Positions 12,301-26,000 of a DNA stretch of 64,000 nt are shown here, piece by piece. A program made the translations under genes and the position numbers. This DNA comes from Melanocharis versteri (Eukaryota; Chordata; Aves; Passeriformes; Melanocharitidae). The stretch lies in NCBI GenBank assembly GCA_013397845.1, contig VZTG01007409.1:1192368-1256367 (forward strand). The letters run 5' to 3'. How positions within the stretch are numbered: the stretch's first letter is position 1; each line of letters begins with the position of its first letter. Under the pieces are notes generated by a model. That model was not told the origin of the DNA and searched no databases. It worked only from the letters and a program-made list of their open reading frames with translations.

Positions 12301-15300
12301 TTTTCTGACAGAATTAATTATTCTGAATGATTAGTTTGTTATGCTCCTTGCAGGCACCAAGTTTGGAAGAGGAAGTGCTTTGTCTTTCGATTAAAAATAC
12401 CCAAACAGCTCTGTGGAGTCATGATCTGAGAAACCAAAACAAGTCCTTAACCATAGATAAATGAAGGTTGGCTGATCCCAGTTTGTAGAAAGCCAGAGGA
12501 AGCCCTCTGCTCTGACCCCGTGCCCTCTGGCATCACAGCTGGTGCATGAGCACAAAGACAACTTCGATGTAGATGCTGCTGTGGGCACTTTACACAGGCT
12601 AGATTGTAAATTTGTCCATTTATGAGTGTCCTGTGGGGGCTCCCAACTTGGAAGACAAAGCAAGAGCTGAAGTGAACAAAAGATATCCATAAAAGTTCCT
12701 CTGATTGCCACTATTAATAAAATTGAGGCCATAAACAAATTTACTGTGTAGTGTTTCTTAAGTGGGGGAGCAGGAAGCAGAGGATGCTTCCCTGGGACTG
12801 AGGGAGTTGGGTGTGCCACACAGGGTAAGAGTGCAGGTAAGGTACGTACGTGCTGTGAAAAGTAAATCTGCCTGCTGGAAATGTTTTCCTTTACAGCTCT
12901 TACTACTGGGCTGTGGACAGGAATTTCATACTACCTGAAATCCCAAATTGCCTTGGAAGAAGCTTGTGCAGCATACATAAAACAGATATGTTTGGATTTC
13001 TGGAGCTTTTTTGTTTTGTTTTGATTGTTCTTTATACAAATTCAGAAATGGAAGAGTAGTTTTAAACTGTCCTGGCATGTATCAGCATACTCCAATGCAC
13101 ATCAAGGTCCACCTCCAATTTGCATGTTTTTCATTTTCATTCACTCTTTCTAGCAATAAGGACAATATGCTCATTTTTGATGCCAAAGGCTATTATGAAG
13201 CATTAGATATGGTCCAAAAATCACCGCAGTTTTATACAAGTGACTCAATTTTGAAGGAATGATTGGCAGAGAAAGCTACATTTCTTCCAAAATGCCAGGC
13301 CCAGTGGTTCTTTCCAGTCCTGTGTACAGAGACGGGTTCAGACAATGGTCTCACTTCTAAGCCATAGGTGTTCTTGCCTTTCCCAGGACTCTCTGCTGTG
13401 GTTTGCTGCTCATGGTAAGGAGTTGTGCAAAGCACTGCAGTAGTCAGCAAAGTGGGGAACAAAGCGTAGGTGGAGGGGATAACACAGAAGCCTTTCAGTT
13501 GTCTTGAAGGGACCAGTTTTGGTCTGACTGTGTGTCAGTTGGGCTCCCCTTCTGCTGTAGTCTGCCTTGGATTGCAGGTATCCATCCAGAAATCTTTGCT
13601 GCTTCCTACAGCTGCTGCTGTGAAGTTAAATACGTTGGTTTCTGACTTTGCAATCAAGACCCAAAGCAAAAACCAGTGAATATTCCCAGTGTATCTACAA
13701 GTCAAGCAGGTCATAAGGAATGTCTCTGCAGCCCAGCAGTGAGATCTCGCATAGGAGGCACAGCCATTTAGCACACCTGGGGTCAGTCTCTGGAAGCTTG
13801 ACCCACTGAGGTGCACAGCAAATGCCTAAGTTACAGGGTATTGGAACATGAAGACATTACTTGTGCTGTAGCTTTCTGCATTGCACTTGGATCCTTTTTC
13901 AGATAATAGTATTTAGGACTTAAAAGAATCTTTATACTGAAGAAAACTTGATAACCAACATGGCATTTAAGCTTCTCCCCAGGGTACCAAGTATCAAATA
14001 GCCAAGAGATCCATGTGGATTTTTTTCCCCTCCCCCCCTTAACTTTGATTAGTGCCAGGTAAGTTCTGGGCAGAAAGTGGACACCTAGCTTAGCTGGAAT
14101 TCATGGTCTGGAAACCTCTAAGAAAAGCCTTGTTCCCGTGTTCTACATCCCAAGCCCGACATCACGTGGTCACACTGCCATGCAGTAGCAGTGACAGCAG
14201 CGCAGGAAACAGCTTGGAGAAATGCCCTCATTCTGTTTCATTTGGAGCCCATTTGTTCTGAAACTTCCAGTGGCAAAATTATGGTGCAGTTTTAATAGGA
14301 GTATGTGTCTAAACGCATACTCATGTTTTTTCTGCAAATATGGGTTAGAAGATCTCATTTTTCTCCTCCCACACATGCACTCGCTGCCAATTTCACAAAC
14401 AATGACCTGTATTCATCCACACTGTAACTCTGTTGACATCACCAGGCTACAACAGAGATAAATTTGGTCCAGCAAGGCAAAGTGCTGTGAAATGGTTGGA
14501 TTTTTCTGTTTTACCCAAGGAAAATGCATCTGGAAACATATCATACTTTCATGCTGACACACAGGAATGTCTTCACCATTATCAGGTGATTGATTTTCCT
14601 GTAGATTCATGAGAGGTTTTTTTAACAGATGCTTAAGTTGCAAATGTAGTACATGATGTTTTATTTTCTATTGCAACACAAACAATACACAAGTTTTTTA
14701 TTATTCTGCTTATACGCAAATTTTTAGAATTAACAGCATGAACTTTTCTCTTTTTATTTCCAAAATGTTACATGTTTCTGGCCTTTCTTTTGCTTTTAAG
14801 AGCAGTTGACTTCATTTCCATGAGATCCATGATATAAAGATGGAGTATGCGAGAGCACCTAAGTGTTTCTGGAGACTAGTTGGCATTTTCAAAAGTATCT
14901 TGAACCATTACATCAACAGGGTTTAGGAACATGGAGTCAGGAAGAACTCCAAAGTGGTGTCACTCAGTGCAAGAGTGTCATTGGTTAAATGAGAGGGGTG
15001 CACACAACCCGAAGATAGGAACCTAAGTTTTGTGGTCCACAAAGAGGCAGCAGTAATGCCAAAGACTAGGATTTGCAGCACATAGCATACTGAACAGAGG
15101 TACAGCTAAACAACACAAAAGTAAATGCTGTGAAAAAGATATATCTGAGATTGCGACTGTTGCCCAGAAAAGAAAATTACTACACCTTTGAGATTGGTTC
15201 CTCTGCAATGAAGATCTAGAGCCAGAAGTTGCCTTTGGATTCAAATGACTGGATAAATGCTGCTTTCCTTGAAATGCAGTTGCTTAAGAACAAAATGTCC

Positions 15301-18300
15301 TTTATTTAAAAGAATATGCATGTCCTTTTCTATACAGTACAGTGGAACTGGAGAAAGAGACATTTCCTTAGGATGGAATTTGTTTTTTAATTTCAGATTT
15401 ATAACAGAATAATCAAAGGTGCTGTTCACAGAATAAAAAGTTGTTTCATAGTCCATCTAATACAAGCAAGAAAACTCGTGGCTAATAAAAGCACTTATTA
15501 GGATGTTCCCAATGAAATCTGAATCGCCAATCCCTGATACTGACAGGTTTTTTTCCCAGAGCTCCTGAAAATATGAAGTGCTCTTTAAAATGTGTTGCAA
15601 GTCTGACATTTCAAATTCACCTGTAAACTACTAATTACGAATGGGATTTAGAAATGACCATATCTCAGGGTTTTGAGTTTTCTTTGGCTTTGGCATAATC
15701 AAAGCCAGAATATCTTCCAGAAAAATTGTTATAACAATATTGAAACACTTACAAGGGACTTAATTAGTTTATACAGTCATCAGAGATTCTTGTCTGTCAG
15801 ATATCATGCTAATTTTACTACAAGGAATTTCACTGAAAATTTAATTTTAAAATATAGCACAAGGATTTAAATTCCTTATCATATTTGAATTTAATATATT
15901 TAATATTTTTCATCTTTTTTATACCAAGTTTAATATCAAATTACCTGCATCCCTCCCCCCTCCCCCCAAAAAAATATCAGGGAATCAAAGGCATGAAGAG
16001 TGTGGGAGCAGGAAGATTTTGTAGTAGATAAAGAATCATCCAATGAATTTGGAAGGGAGGTAGATATTTCAGCTATGTCCTGTGATGCTGATTTCCATCT
16101 TGCTGCCTTGTTTACAAATACCACAAATAAATACTATGCAGAGGATCGTTCTGCATGATGGGAATTCAGCCCCTGGTACCAGTCCTTCAAAATAGCACCT
16201 GGAATACTGCATAGAAGTGAAAACAACTGTCTGCCTCAAAGCGAAGCTATAGGCTCTTTTGGGACCTCTTGTTCCCTGCCCAGATAACTTTTTGTAACTG
16301 TTTGCTTTCACACATGTGCAGTTGGCAGTGAGGTTCATTTTATGGCAGGACTGCCCAGATTAGTGGCTAGCTAGTTTGGGGAGAAAATGAAGCACAGGTA
16401 GAGCCCATGCCCTCTAGACAAACTGAGCCTCATGAAACTAAACATGTCATATGGTAAATTAAAAATGGAAATGGGGCTGATTGCCTGGTAGGACATACTT
16501 CTTCCCATTTTCAAGTTTCATTTGTAGTGACAAAAAAAATACACCAGAAGAAGAACTCAAACTTAGAAGATTAGGGAGACTAACAAATTCCTTTTGCCCA
16601 TGTATGCTGGAGGAGATGTTGAGAAAAAGCCCAGGCAAGTAGAAAACGGAGGCACCTAGAATCGAAGAAAGTTTGAGGCGGTTTTGAGACACTTCATATG
16701 TGTCTCTCCAGTGCAAAATAGAAGGGAAGGATCACCTCCCTTGAGCTGCTGGCAATACTCTAATGCAGCCCGATAGACTGTTTTCCTTTTTTTTTTTACT
16801 TTTTTATACAAAGGCAGATTGCTGACTCACTGGTGAAGATGATAGGTGTATCACCATTTTGGATGTCTCAAATGGAGCCAGTGGATTCACACTGTTCATT
16901 GTGTGACAGTGAATATTCTCTGTTTGGATGGTAGGATAGCTTTTGTTTGAATTGTGTGGTATAAGCAATCAATGCGCTGAGTTGTCTATCACAGATTTAT
17001 TTACTGGCTAGGAAGCCAGTCTCAAGTAAGTTGTTGGTACCCCTCTACACAGAATCAAGTTTGCACATGATATACAAGTCTATACATGTGCAGAACATAC
17101 TTGGAAAAACTAAACTGTATTCCTTGTTGGCATATTCAGCTTTAAGATGTACTTTATTCCAGCATAAAATCTGTTTAGTGACAAAGAAATCCTGGTTAGC
17201 TACCCAAAATCTACGTCATTTTTCTCCACAAAGCAGGTAATTGTCAGTGTTTCATACCTTGTGAGATTAACTCTAAGACCTCTGAGTTTGATGATTTGAA
17301 ATCTCAATAAACCTTTCAGATGCATAAAAAGCCCACTCAGCTTCCTGGCACTTCCTCTATGGTCTAGTTCTTCAGGACTGGGCATGGAAATGAGACTGCC
17401 ATAAGAAGACAATGGGGAAGACCTTGTCGTCCTCATGGCTAGAAGCCTTCTCCAGCAGACAGGAAATTTCAGCTTGGCAAGAGAGGACTATGCTCTGAAA
17501 ATGATTAAATGATGTCTTTTAAACTGGACAAATACTATGGAAAATGTAAACCTCTTATATGTGCAATAATCAGCCTCTTCAGCAACCTTTCTCTTGCACT
17601 TTTTGGCTAAAAGAAAATGAAGGTGTTTCCGCTTCCAGTGCTTTGCGTGCCATCTCAAAGGGATGCTGAGTGATGCAATATACAAATCCCACTGCTACAA
17701 AGACAATGAATGCTTGAAAGCTAAATCTGCCACCTATCAATACCTCCGCAAAATGTCAGACTTGGAAGGGAAACTCCGAAGGGAAAAATATTACCCACAT
17801 GCTGATAGATCAGGCTTTCATTTCCCATCTGCTGATGAGAAATGAGATGAAGATGGTAACTACATGAGAGATGGTTGTATACTGATCCCCTTCCTGAGGA
17901 AAGGAAGATGTAATACAAGATAGTTTCTTACCTTAGCTTGCACTTCTTAGGTACTGGGGGTTTTAATCAAGGTTTCCACATGAATTGAACTGTAGTTCTA
18001 GAACCTTGTGGCTCTATGACAAATACCTCTGCGTATACACTCAAAGATGGATTTAAATCACTTCTTTCAGTCCTGCAAACCTATCCAAACCCATGCCACC
18101 AGCCTCTATACCACAGCTGTATTGCACTTGTATTCACAGTGCAGCTCCACAGCTTCTTGCTTGAAGGACAACTCAGTATGGTGTTTTCTGAAACCCAGGA
18201 AAAGGCTTTGGTGCTACCCTGGACTTTTCTGGAAGGTGTTTTTCTTTGGTAGTAGCCTGACTTCAATCTCCTCCACAATGTTCCTCTTGGTTTATTTTTC

Positions 18301-21175
18301 AAACCATTCCAAGAATCTCAACTGCATGACTTGGACATTGTCATATCGTTGTCCTGTCAATAAACCAGGAGGTTTGTCAAGCATATAAGTAAATTACATT
18401 TTTCCAAGTCTTGGTTCTCTAAAAATATTTTAATTTTCTGTTCCCCAGCTCAAAATCTGCTCATAAAATTTCTTCATGAAAACTACATTATCATGATTCA
18501 GAAAGGAAGCATTTATTTAAAAGATATTTCTTGTAATGCTCTTAAGATAGAATAGGCCAAAGAAGTTAGAATGAAATTGTTACTCAGACTCTATTTTATT
18601 AATACATATAGTCCCATTGATTTCAATAGATTTACATGACTAAGTGAAATAAGCAAATTTTCCCTGAGGTAAACCTTTAAATTAAAAGTTGATGGAAATC
18701 TTGATATGGGGAACTGCTGATTGAATTTGAAAGATATATCTCTGATTCTGAACTCATTTTTTTCTCCAAGATTTTGTATACTTGTCCACATATTCTCTTG
18801 CTAAATCCTGCTTTCAGAGGAGCAGAGAGTAGATTTCATGGCCCCTTCCGACATCTATTATATGCACAAATGTAAAGAGGTACATTCCACAAGTGTAGGG
18901 CTATTCCTATGCACGTGGATATGGGTGTGTGAGTGCACACTTGCTCTTTCACATGTGCACTTTGGCCTTGCTTTGAGAGTCTGATGTGCAGTGAGAGAAT
19001 TTTAATCCCATTTATTGACCTTTCTGAGAAGTGAAGGGAAAGAGGGGAAGGGGAAGCATACACACCTGCAGTTTATTTCCTTTAAAGAGGTGACTTGAAG
19101 ATAATAGAGATGAGCTAGAAGAAGAATACTGCCCCTTGCCTGGAGCTTCATTCACAGTGCATACAATACACGGCCTGAGAAGCTGACTGGGAACTGTTGC
19201 CATTGGAATGGAGAACAGTATTGCCGGGGGTCATGGAGCAGAGAGTGCAATCGATTAGAGGTATAAGTCTTAAGATGGCAGCAGGGAAAATGTTCAGTGA
19301 CCAAATCAATCTGCTAAATGACCTTTCCTCCAGATGTGTATAACATTATTCTTTGAAAGCTGAATTTGCATTCAGATGCTTTAGCTTAGCTGGTTTTGAA
19401 GGCACTGGAAGCAGAGTGACTGTCTGTGGGAAGTTAATTTAGAACAAAGGATTCACAAGAGCATTTATTTAGCATGAAAAATACCTGCCTGATATTTGAA
19501 AATGTGACTACAAGGGGAATCCAGAAATAAGGTGCAAGAAGCAGAACTTAGCTAATGTTCATTGGTGATAGGTAACTGATTATCATTGAAAGGGCATTCC
19601 AAGTCCACTGATGTCACTGGTAGCTTTTTAGGAGAAATTTAACGGTGTCTTTGGTTAACATCATCCCCACTGTGTGGAGATAATTTTGACAATGTCATTG
19701 GATGCTATTTAAGGCAGTGGACTCCTAAGTAATTACACTGTTTATGACGAGCCTCATTAATGCCCACTATATTATGGCATACTCTTGTATTTCTCTTATG
19801 AACTTCATCAGAGTTTTAGTATGTAAAAATTAAGACTAGGCTATTTTAACCATGTTAGAACAAGATTCTTCTTTGGGCTTACTTCCTTCTGTCTTTTCTT
19901 TGCTCTATAAGGAAAAGAAAGTACACATTGCAGTATGCTTTAATTTAATCCATTCACTTATTCTTGTCACATATTTCTGTATACCATCTTTCAATCCTGA
20001 AAAAAAAGAAAAAAAACAACTCCCTTTTGGTAATTAAGTCTTTTCCAACAACAGAAATCCTTTCTTCTTCAAATTCTGCTTATGCCACACTGTGACCTGA
20101 TTCCTACTAGTGTGGAGAGATTCACAGCTCTTTTAAGATCTAAAGCAGATCTGAACATAACATTCCAAAGATAAAAGCTGCATGAACAGCAGTGTGGAGT
20201 TCCTGGCAGAAATCTCTGTCCTCAATATCCTCTGTCAGGAGAAATGTTTTCAGCTACAAGATCAATTTATGCTCATCACAAGTGAGGAGTGAAAGTGCCT
20301 GCTCCCAGACAAACTGCAGCATTTGCTGCAGAAAGATTCACTGGTCATGTTGGTATTGTGTATTTACTCTATAAAAGTTTCAACCACGAAGACAAGTTAC
20401 AGTGTTGAGTTTCAAATGTTTTTTGATGGGTAAGTGCGTGTAAATGTCTTAATTCTGTCATGATTTTTGATAGAATTCACTCTGCTAAAAGCTATTAATT
20501 CAGACTGAGTGAAAAGTAGTATAAAACATATAATACAATGTTACATCATGGTTTTTGACATATTGCATGATTTCAAGATCATTTTGCAAGACAGATTTCC
20601 ATTTCTTTTAAGTCCGACTGCTGAATATATTCTTTGTTATGACAAGAGAACTAATGCTGATGTCAAAGAAAGATACAAATGTGATGGAAAATGTCAGAAA
20701 AGATTTCAGTTCCTGCACTAGGAAGTATAAAGGTTACACTACAGGATCTGCTGTGCTCAAATGTAAAAATAGTACTTATTGAGATGCCTTGAACTCCCAC
20801 AATTGCTTCTTTTTCCTTTTTTTTATCATAAGAATTCTTGCACAAGAATACGAACTAAACTAATCTTTGAATAGTATTTGTTGAAAATTTGATAGTTCTG
20901 ATAATGATAGATTTCCCTCAGTGTGATTACCCACATGCAAGATAAATTTTGTTGCTCTCACATCCTGTTTGGTAGTATCCTACAGTTGGCATCTAAGCAG
21001 CACAGTAAGTAGCTGGTATAAAATATTGTCGATATTTTGCTGTCTTTAGCAACAATCCACAGGCGCTACTCTCATATAACCTCTGCAATCAAAACCAAGT
21101 CTCCTGTTTCAGCTATGATATACAGCGTTAAATCTCCCTGTTGCTGTAGCCAGGAAAGAAAAATGTGCTCAAAGC

Positions 21176-21194
21176 TTTTTTTTTTTTTTTTTTT
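21176..21194. repeat. Poly(T) run, 19 bases
   Basis: An uninterrupted T run. No flanking duplication was found nearby. Confidence 0.9.
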
Positions 21195-21570
21195 AAAGAG
21201 TAACACACTTCAACAATCAAAGGGTGAAACCAGCTAAAAAGTCACATAGAACTGTATTTAAAATCATTGGTTTGGGAGTATGGGGTGTGTGTGAACGGGT
21301 TATGTACGGGAGAAATCCCCTTAACTAAAAGCATTAGAAAAATGGAATGAATGTAAAATTCAACAGTTTAATTGGATCCCGAGGAATTATCTTGGAACCT
21401 GCAAACTGGCTTCCAAGTGCTGCTAACTAACTTACCTTCATCAAATGCTTAAAGGCTTTCCTCACATTGTCAAAAGCATTTTAAGCAAGCACAGCACTCA
21501 GCTACATACCATGACAAATTTTGCCTGTAGGCTATTAAAATGGCTTTAAACTAGTGAGGCGTGCTCTTAA

Positions 21571-21592
21571 AATACATATATATATATATATA
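21571..21592. repeat. (TA)n short array
   Basis: A short alternating AT dinucleotide run between ACA and CTTTG, too short to suggest function. Confidence 0.85.
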
Positions 21593-21699
21593 CTTTGTAC
21601 ATATTTCATCCTGAGCTGGCTCCCTCCTACCAAGCTGCTTTCTTTGTGGGTTTGGGTTTTTTTTTTCGTCAGGGTTTCTTTTTTTTTTTTTTTCAGCCT

Positions 21700-23050
21700 T
21701 TATATCTTCAGAGTCTGGCGGGGTTATTAATTAATGAACTTGTGTATTTTCCGTCTTTAGCTGCTGAAGAGTGAGGAACTGTCAATCAGCAGGGACCCTC
21801 CTGAATTAGGTGAATGCTAACATTCGGCAAGTGTCATCACAGTTGCTTGCCCATGCCCTTGTAATGCTCTAAGCCAGTGACCCTTCCCTCTTTGTCACAC
21901 ATTTCAGGTAGCACTCAGAGCTCATTGTGTGCAGCTGAGGTCAACCGCCAACCAACCAAGTGCTCTGTCCTGCTCACACAAAGCTTTCCCTGAAGGCAAG
22001 AGAAAAGAATAATAAAAGGGGGAAATGGCCTGCTGAGCAAAGACTCTGAGTCTTTTATAACAGGAGGTCGTTTTTGATTATAGGAAGGAACCTTCAGTGG
22101 CCATGGAAACCAAAATGCCACACAAAAGCCAGAGGGTGCTTGGGAGGTAAACAAGATAGATGAAAGGTGATGGTGCTTTTAATCTCCACAATCAATGTGC
22201 TTAGGTGGGTGACTTTAATTTAATCCATGTCTGATTAACCCACTCCCTTTGTTTACACCATTATAGGAGTTTTTCTCCTATAAAATTTTTAAACAAATGT
22301 TAAAAGATTCCAGGAGAGGGCTGGTTGCCGCAGTGTTTTCATCCTATTCACCCCACTGATGTAATCATGGATGTTCTCATTATCCACATAAATGCCTAAT
22401 CCTTCTTATTCCTGCTAAGCTTATCCTCAGTGCTATATTTTTGAATGAGAGAGTGAAAGTTCTTATACAAATACAAATTCTTGTGACTTTCTCTTCTAGA
22501 CACCTAGCAGGATGAAACAACTGGAAACAATGGCACTCAGTAAGGAAACCTTTTCCATCAAGAAGCCTTGGAGCAGTTTTGCGAAAACTGGTTTTGATTT
22601 GGTTGAGTTATGAGTCCTTGAAAGCTGCCCATCGTACAAACTTAGACGTTTTTAAATAGCAGCAGAGGTTTTAATGACAGCTGAATGTTCGGAAGGAAGT
22701 TGTGCCGTGCGTGCGTGCGCGGCTAATTTACCTACTTACTGAAAAATATACTCAGGGGTAGTGCTCCGAATGAACCCTGCCACATTCAGTTTGGCTTGGC
22801 TTACACGACTGAGAACTCTCTCCGATGGCTGTGCAAAGTCTTCCAGAATAATGAGCATTTTATGGATGAGATTTTCAAAAAGCCAGTTGAGGAGAACGGA
22901 TCCCATTCAGACAGGAAAGGGAAGGGAACTAAAAAAAAACGGCCCAGAGGAATTTGTGTTCCTACATCCCTTGGGGTTAAGGGGTACATTCAATACGGGC
23001 AGGTACTTAAGGACTTATCTCAGACTCAGTGTCATTAGAGAATGAGCTTT
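21700..23050. promoter_or_regulatory. Candidate conserved non-coding (enhancer-like) stretch
   Basis: The sequence has the texture of vertebrate conserved non-coding elements: little simple repeat and many recognisable factor cores. These include TTAATTAATGA near 21727, a TGTCAATCA PBX/MEIS-like core near 21780, and a TGTTTAC forkhead core at 22249-22255. The right part (22761-23045) is open in several frames on both strands, the longest being 94 codons, but resembles no protein I know. Conservation is inferred from appearance only. Confidence 0.25.
22248..22297. repeat. Nested inverted repeat with forkhead-like arms
   Basis: The inner arms TTATAGGAG (22261-22269) and CTCCTATAA (22275-22283) are perfect complements around a 5-T loop. 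The outer arms TTTGTTTA (22248-22255) and TAAACAAA (22290-22297) are also perfect complements, separated from the inner stem by 5 and 6 bases. The whole 50 bases can fold as a stem, internal loop and stem. Each outer arm contains a forkhead core (TGTTTA or TAAACA) in opposite orientation. The stem is shorter than a typical microRNA precursor. Confidence 0.8.
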
Positions 23051-26000
23051 AAAACCTCTCTGAATCTTGTCCTGGCTTCTGAGTGAAAATAAAACGATCA
23101 CTCATTGAGTTAGGCTTCCTAAACAGTCTGGAGTAAGGGATAGATGCTTCAAAATAGCATTTGCAGGAAGAACTCTCTAAGCTCATTGACTTCAAGTTAT
23201 CACAGCCCTTTCCACAGCTGTCTTTGCCACAGTATCCAACAGCTGCCTGAACTCAGCCAAACACTAGCTCCTTTCTTGAGAGCAGCTGCCTATCTCAAGT
23301 CTTTGAAAAAATAAAGCAGAGCTTAGTGTCTCCTTCTAAAATAGAGGCAGAGGAGGCACTGCAAGTGATGCTGCCCACTCTCTGTGTAATAGCCCAGCAG
23401 TAGGAGTGTTCGGGAGCAAGAGATCTGAGCACCATGCCTTCCTCAGTACTGGGATGATTGAACCTGTTTTTCTGCTGCCCAGCCAAGCAGGTCAAGCCTG
23501 GGGAGGAGGACATTCCTGGGGCTGGGATGCTCCTCAAAAACAAACAGGGTGATTGAGGCCCAGAAAGAAAAAAAATGCCTATGAGCTCCTAACTCTGTAA
23601 CCCTGTCAAAAAGAGGTGGTCTGTCTGAGGAGGTATTGCTTAGGTGAAACAGGGAACAATGTGCCTGGATGTCACAGCTGTAGAGTTTGACACTCTCTGA
23701 GGAAAAACACTGATGTTGTTAGTTGCCTTCTGCTAACAGTGAGCACCCACACGCCCATTGAAGTATTCAAATTCTGATTGTCTGTTCAGTCTGGAGCTCG
23801 CTTCTTCCTCCATAGCTCCCTGGTAGAGTCTCTATCCACTAAACTGTAAGATATTCTGAGACAGCCATCAGAGACAGCCTAAGACAAAGTCTTCAAAGTG
23901 AGAAATATTTTGCTTTTCATTGAATCTATGGCTATATCTTATTGAAAAAACCTTATCAAAGAATCTTACCAGTGCTGAATTAGTGCAATTATCTCTCTCT
24001 CACTCAACTGACATTTAAATCCTTTCTATAGAATGGAGCAGAATAAACAAGCTGGAAGTGAAAGGGGTCTACACAAGCATCTTTCAGTAACTTTCACCCT
24101 GAAAATAGAAATTTTACGTTCCCATATCTGTGTGACATGAACTTGGTCATGGGTCAGGGACACAACCAATTCCTCTTTATTCTCTTCTACTTTAATTTAC
24201 CACAGTGAGAGATTACCTTCTGGACCTCCTTGTTAGCAAATCACCATACAACTGTGCAGTGCCAGGAGTTTGAATACTATGTATAAATTCAAAATGGTAA
24301 ATGTCAGTAAATAGGCCCTTCAAGGTAACAGATCAGCAATTATGGACCGGAGGTGCTTTTAGAATTAGCTATCAAATTGTCAATTTTTTTTCAGGGCCTT
24401 TGTTAGGAATAAGTTATACAACTCATGTTCATGAATCTTTCCATGACTGAAGCTTTTCAGCACTTTTGAAAAGCCCAATAATAAATTGTTCTGTATCTAA
24501 TGTTTTGGAAGGTTCAAGGCCACTCTGTTGGCACAAGAATTGGTCTTGTGCATGTAATGTATATATGAATACAGGAGGAAGCAAAGAACTTTCCTTCCTC
24601 CCTTCCTCCTTTTATCAGCATAAAGGTTGTCTAGAGCTGCAGCTGTCCATGCTATGAGGATTCAAATTTGGATGAAACTTGCTTTGACTTCTCACGAGCT
24701 GGTAGGCATCTTTCAAGTAGTAACCTCTAGTAAATATCTTTTTTGGCTTAAGTATGCTCCGGAAAAAATTTTGGAGACTCTTCAGTGAGCAAAATTTGGG
24801 TTGGTCACCTAACCAACCCAAGGATTATTGTTGACCATGTATTGTGTCACACTGAAGCGCTCACAGCACCATTCTCACAAAGGAAGACAGAAAAACTTGG
24901 TGATGCTGCGGTCCTTTCCCAATTTTGCTCAAGCAAAACTCAGCTTAGTATGCTAATCTATTTAATGAGGACCTTGTGATCGGTAATACCAGTTGAATTT
25001 ACAGAATTCAGGCTTTTTACAAAGTATACTGAATCAAAGAGCCTGTGAAATATTTCTTAGACAACTACATGGCAGTAGGATAGAAAAGGAAAGAGATAAG
25101 TTTTTTCAGGATTTGGGAAGGTTTCAAAGGGCCTTCCACTCATCAGTCAGATGATTACATTCACATTTTCACTCTGAAATTCTGTTTGGTCTCTTTAAGA
25201 AGGTAAAGAATGAATAGAAAAATCAAAGAAAGTACATGGTGGAAATACATAATGGGAACTGTATCTCACTCTGTAAAGATAAAGTAATATAATGTGTCAT
25301 TTAGACATCAGGTCATAGAACTACTCAAGAAATAGAGGATAATGATTGAATGGAAGGGAAAAGACTTTTAGTGACTTGAAGAGAGTGTCAGCAATACCAA
25401 GTCTGAAGACTGAGAACATTGCTATGAGGATGAGGAACTGAACAGAAAGGTGATTAAGTGGTATTTAAGATTTTGCTTGTGGGTCTGATCTTTTGGGCTA
25501 TTCATGACTGTTTGCAACTGTTTCCACTTGTCTCCTTTGACTGCTTTAGCACCAACATTCAACCTCTCCACATTCAATAATTTGAACACCTCAGAATAAA
25601 TGCATTATTCATTACATGCTCCACTTTGCTGAAAGAGTCCCTAAGTTGCAGTGGGATAAACCTAGAATTCTGAAAAAGACCATTTCTCTCTTCACTCTAT
25701 GATTGGATTGTGACAGGCACAGCAGCTGAATCCAGACAAATTGCTAGGGTCCTAGAAATAACAATCATGCTGCTTTCTGCCCAATAAAAGAAATGTTATA
25801 TGGCCAAATTAGGCAACCCAGTGACCACCATGAAATCTGTTGAAGCTTTTCCTTAGAGTCGATGTGGATACTTAGCCAAACCTCTTTGGGTGTGCAACTG
25901 AGCTTTATCATACTCTTCTTCCAGCTAAAATTATAAATACCCTTATATTTATGCTAGAGCAACACCACCTACTAGGAGGCAAGGGTAAGAAAGCTGGCTC

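Larger units (their letters stand above)
7746..21570. other. Long non-coding stretch
   Basis: Almost 14 kb of AT-rich sequence without a recognised gene or interspersed repeat. It contains a 19-base A run (8553-8571), a 13-base T run (9062-9074), a 19-base T run (21176-21194) and other short homopolymers. A 158-codon minus frame lies at 8844-9320 and a 142-codon minus frame at 12391-12819, neither resembling a family I know. About 19200-19760 reads like enhancer-type conserved sequence, rich in homeodomain-like ATTA cores. Confidence 0.6.
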
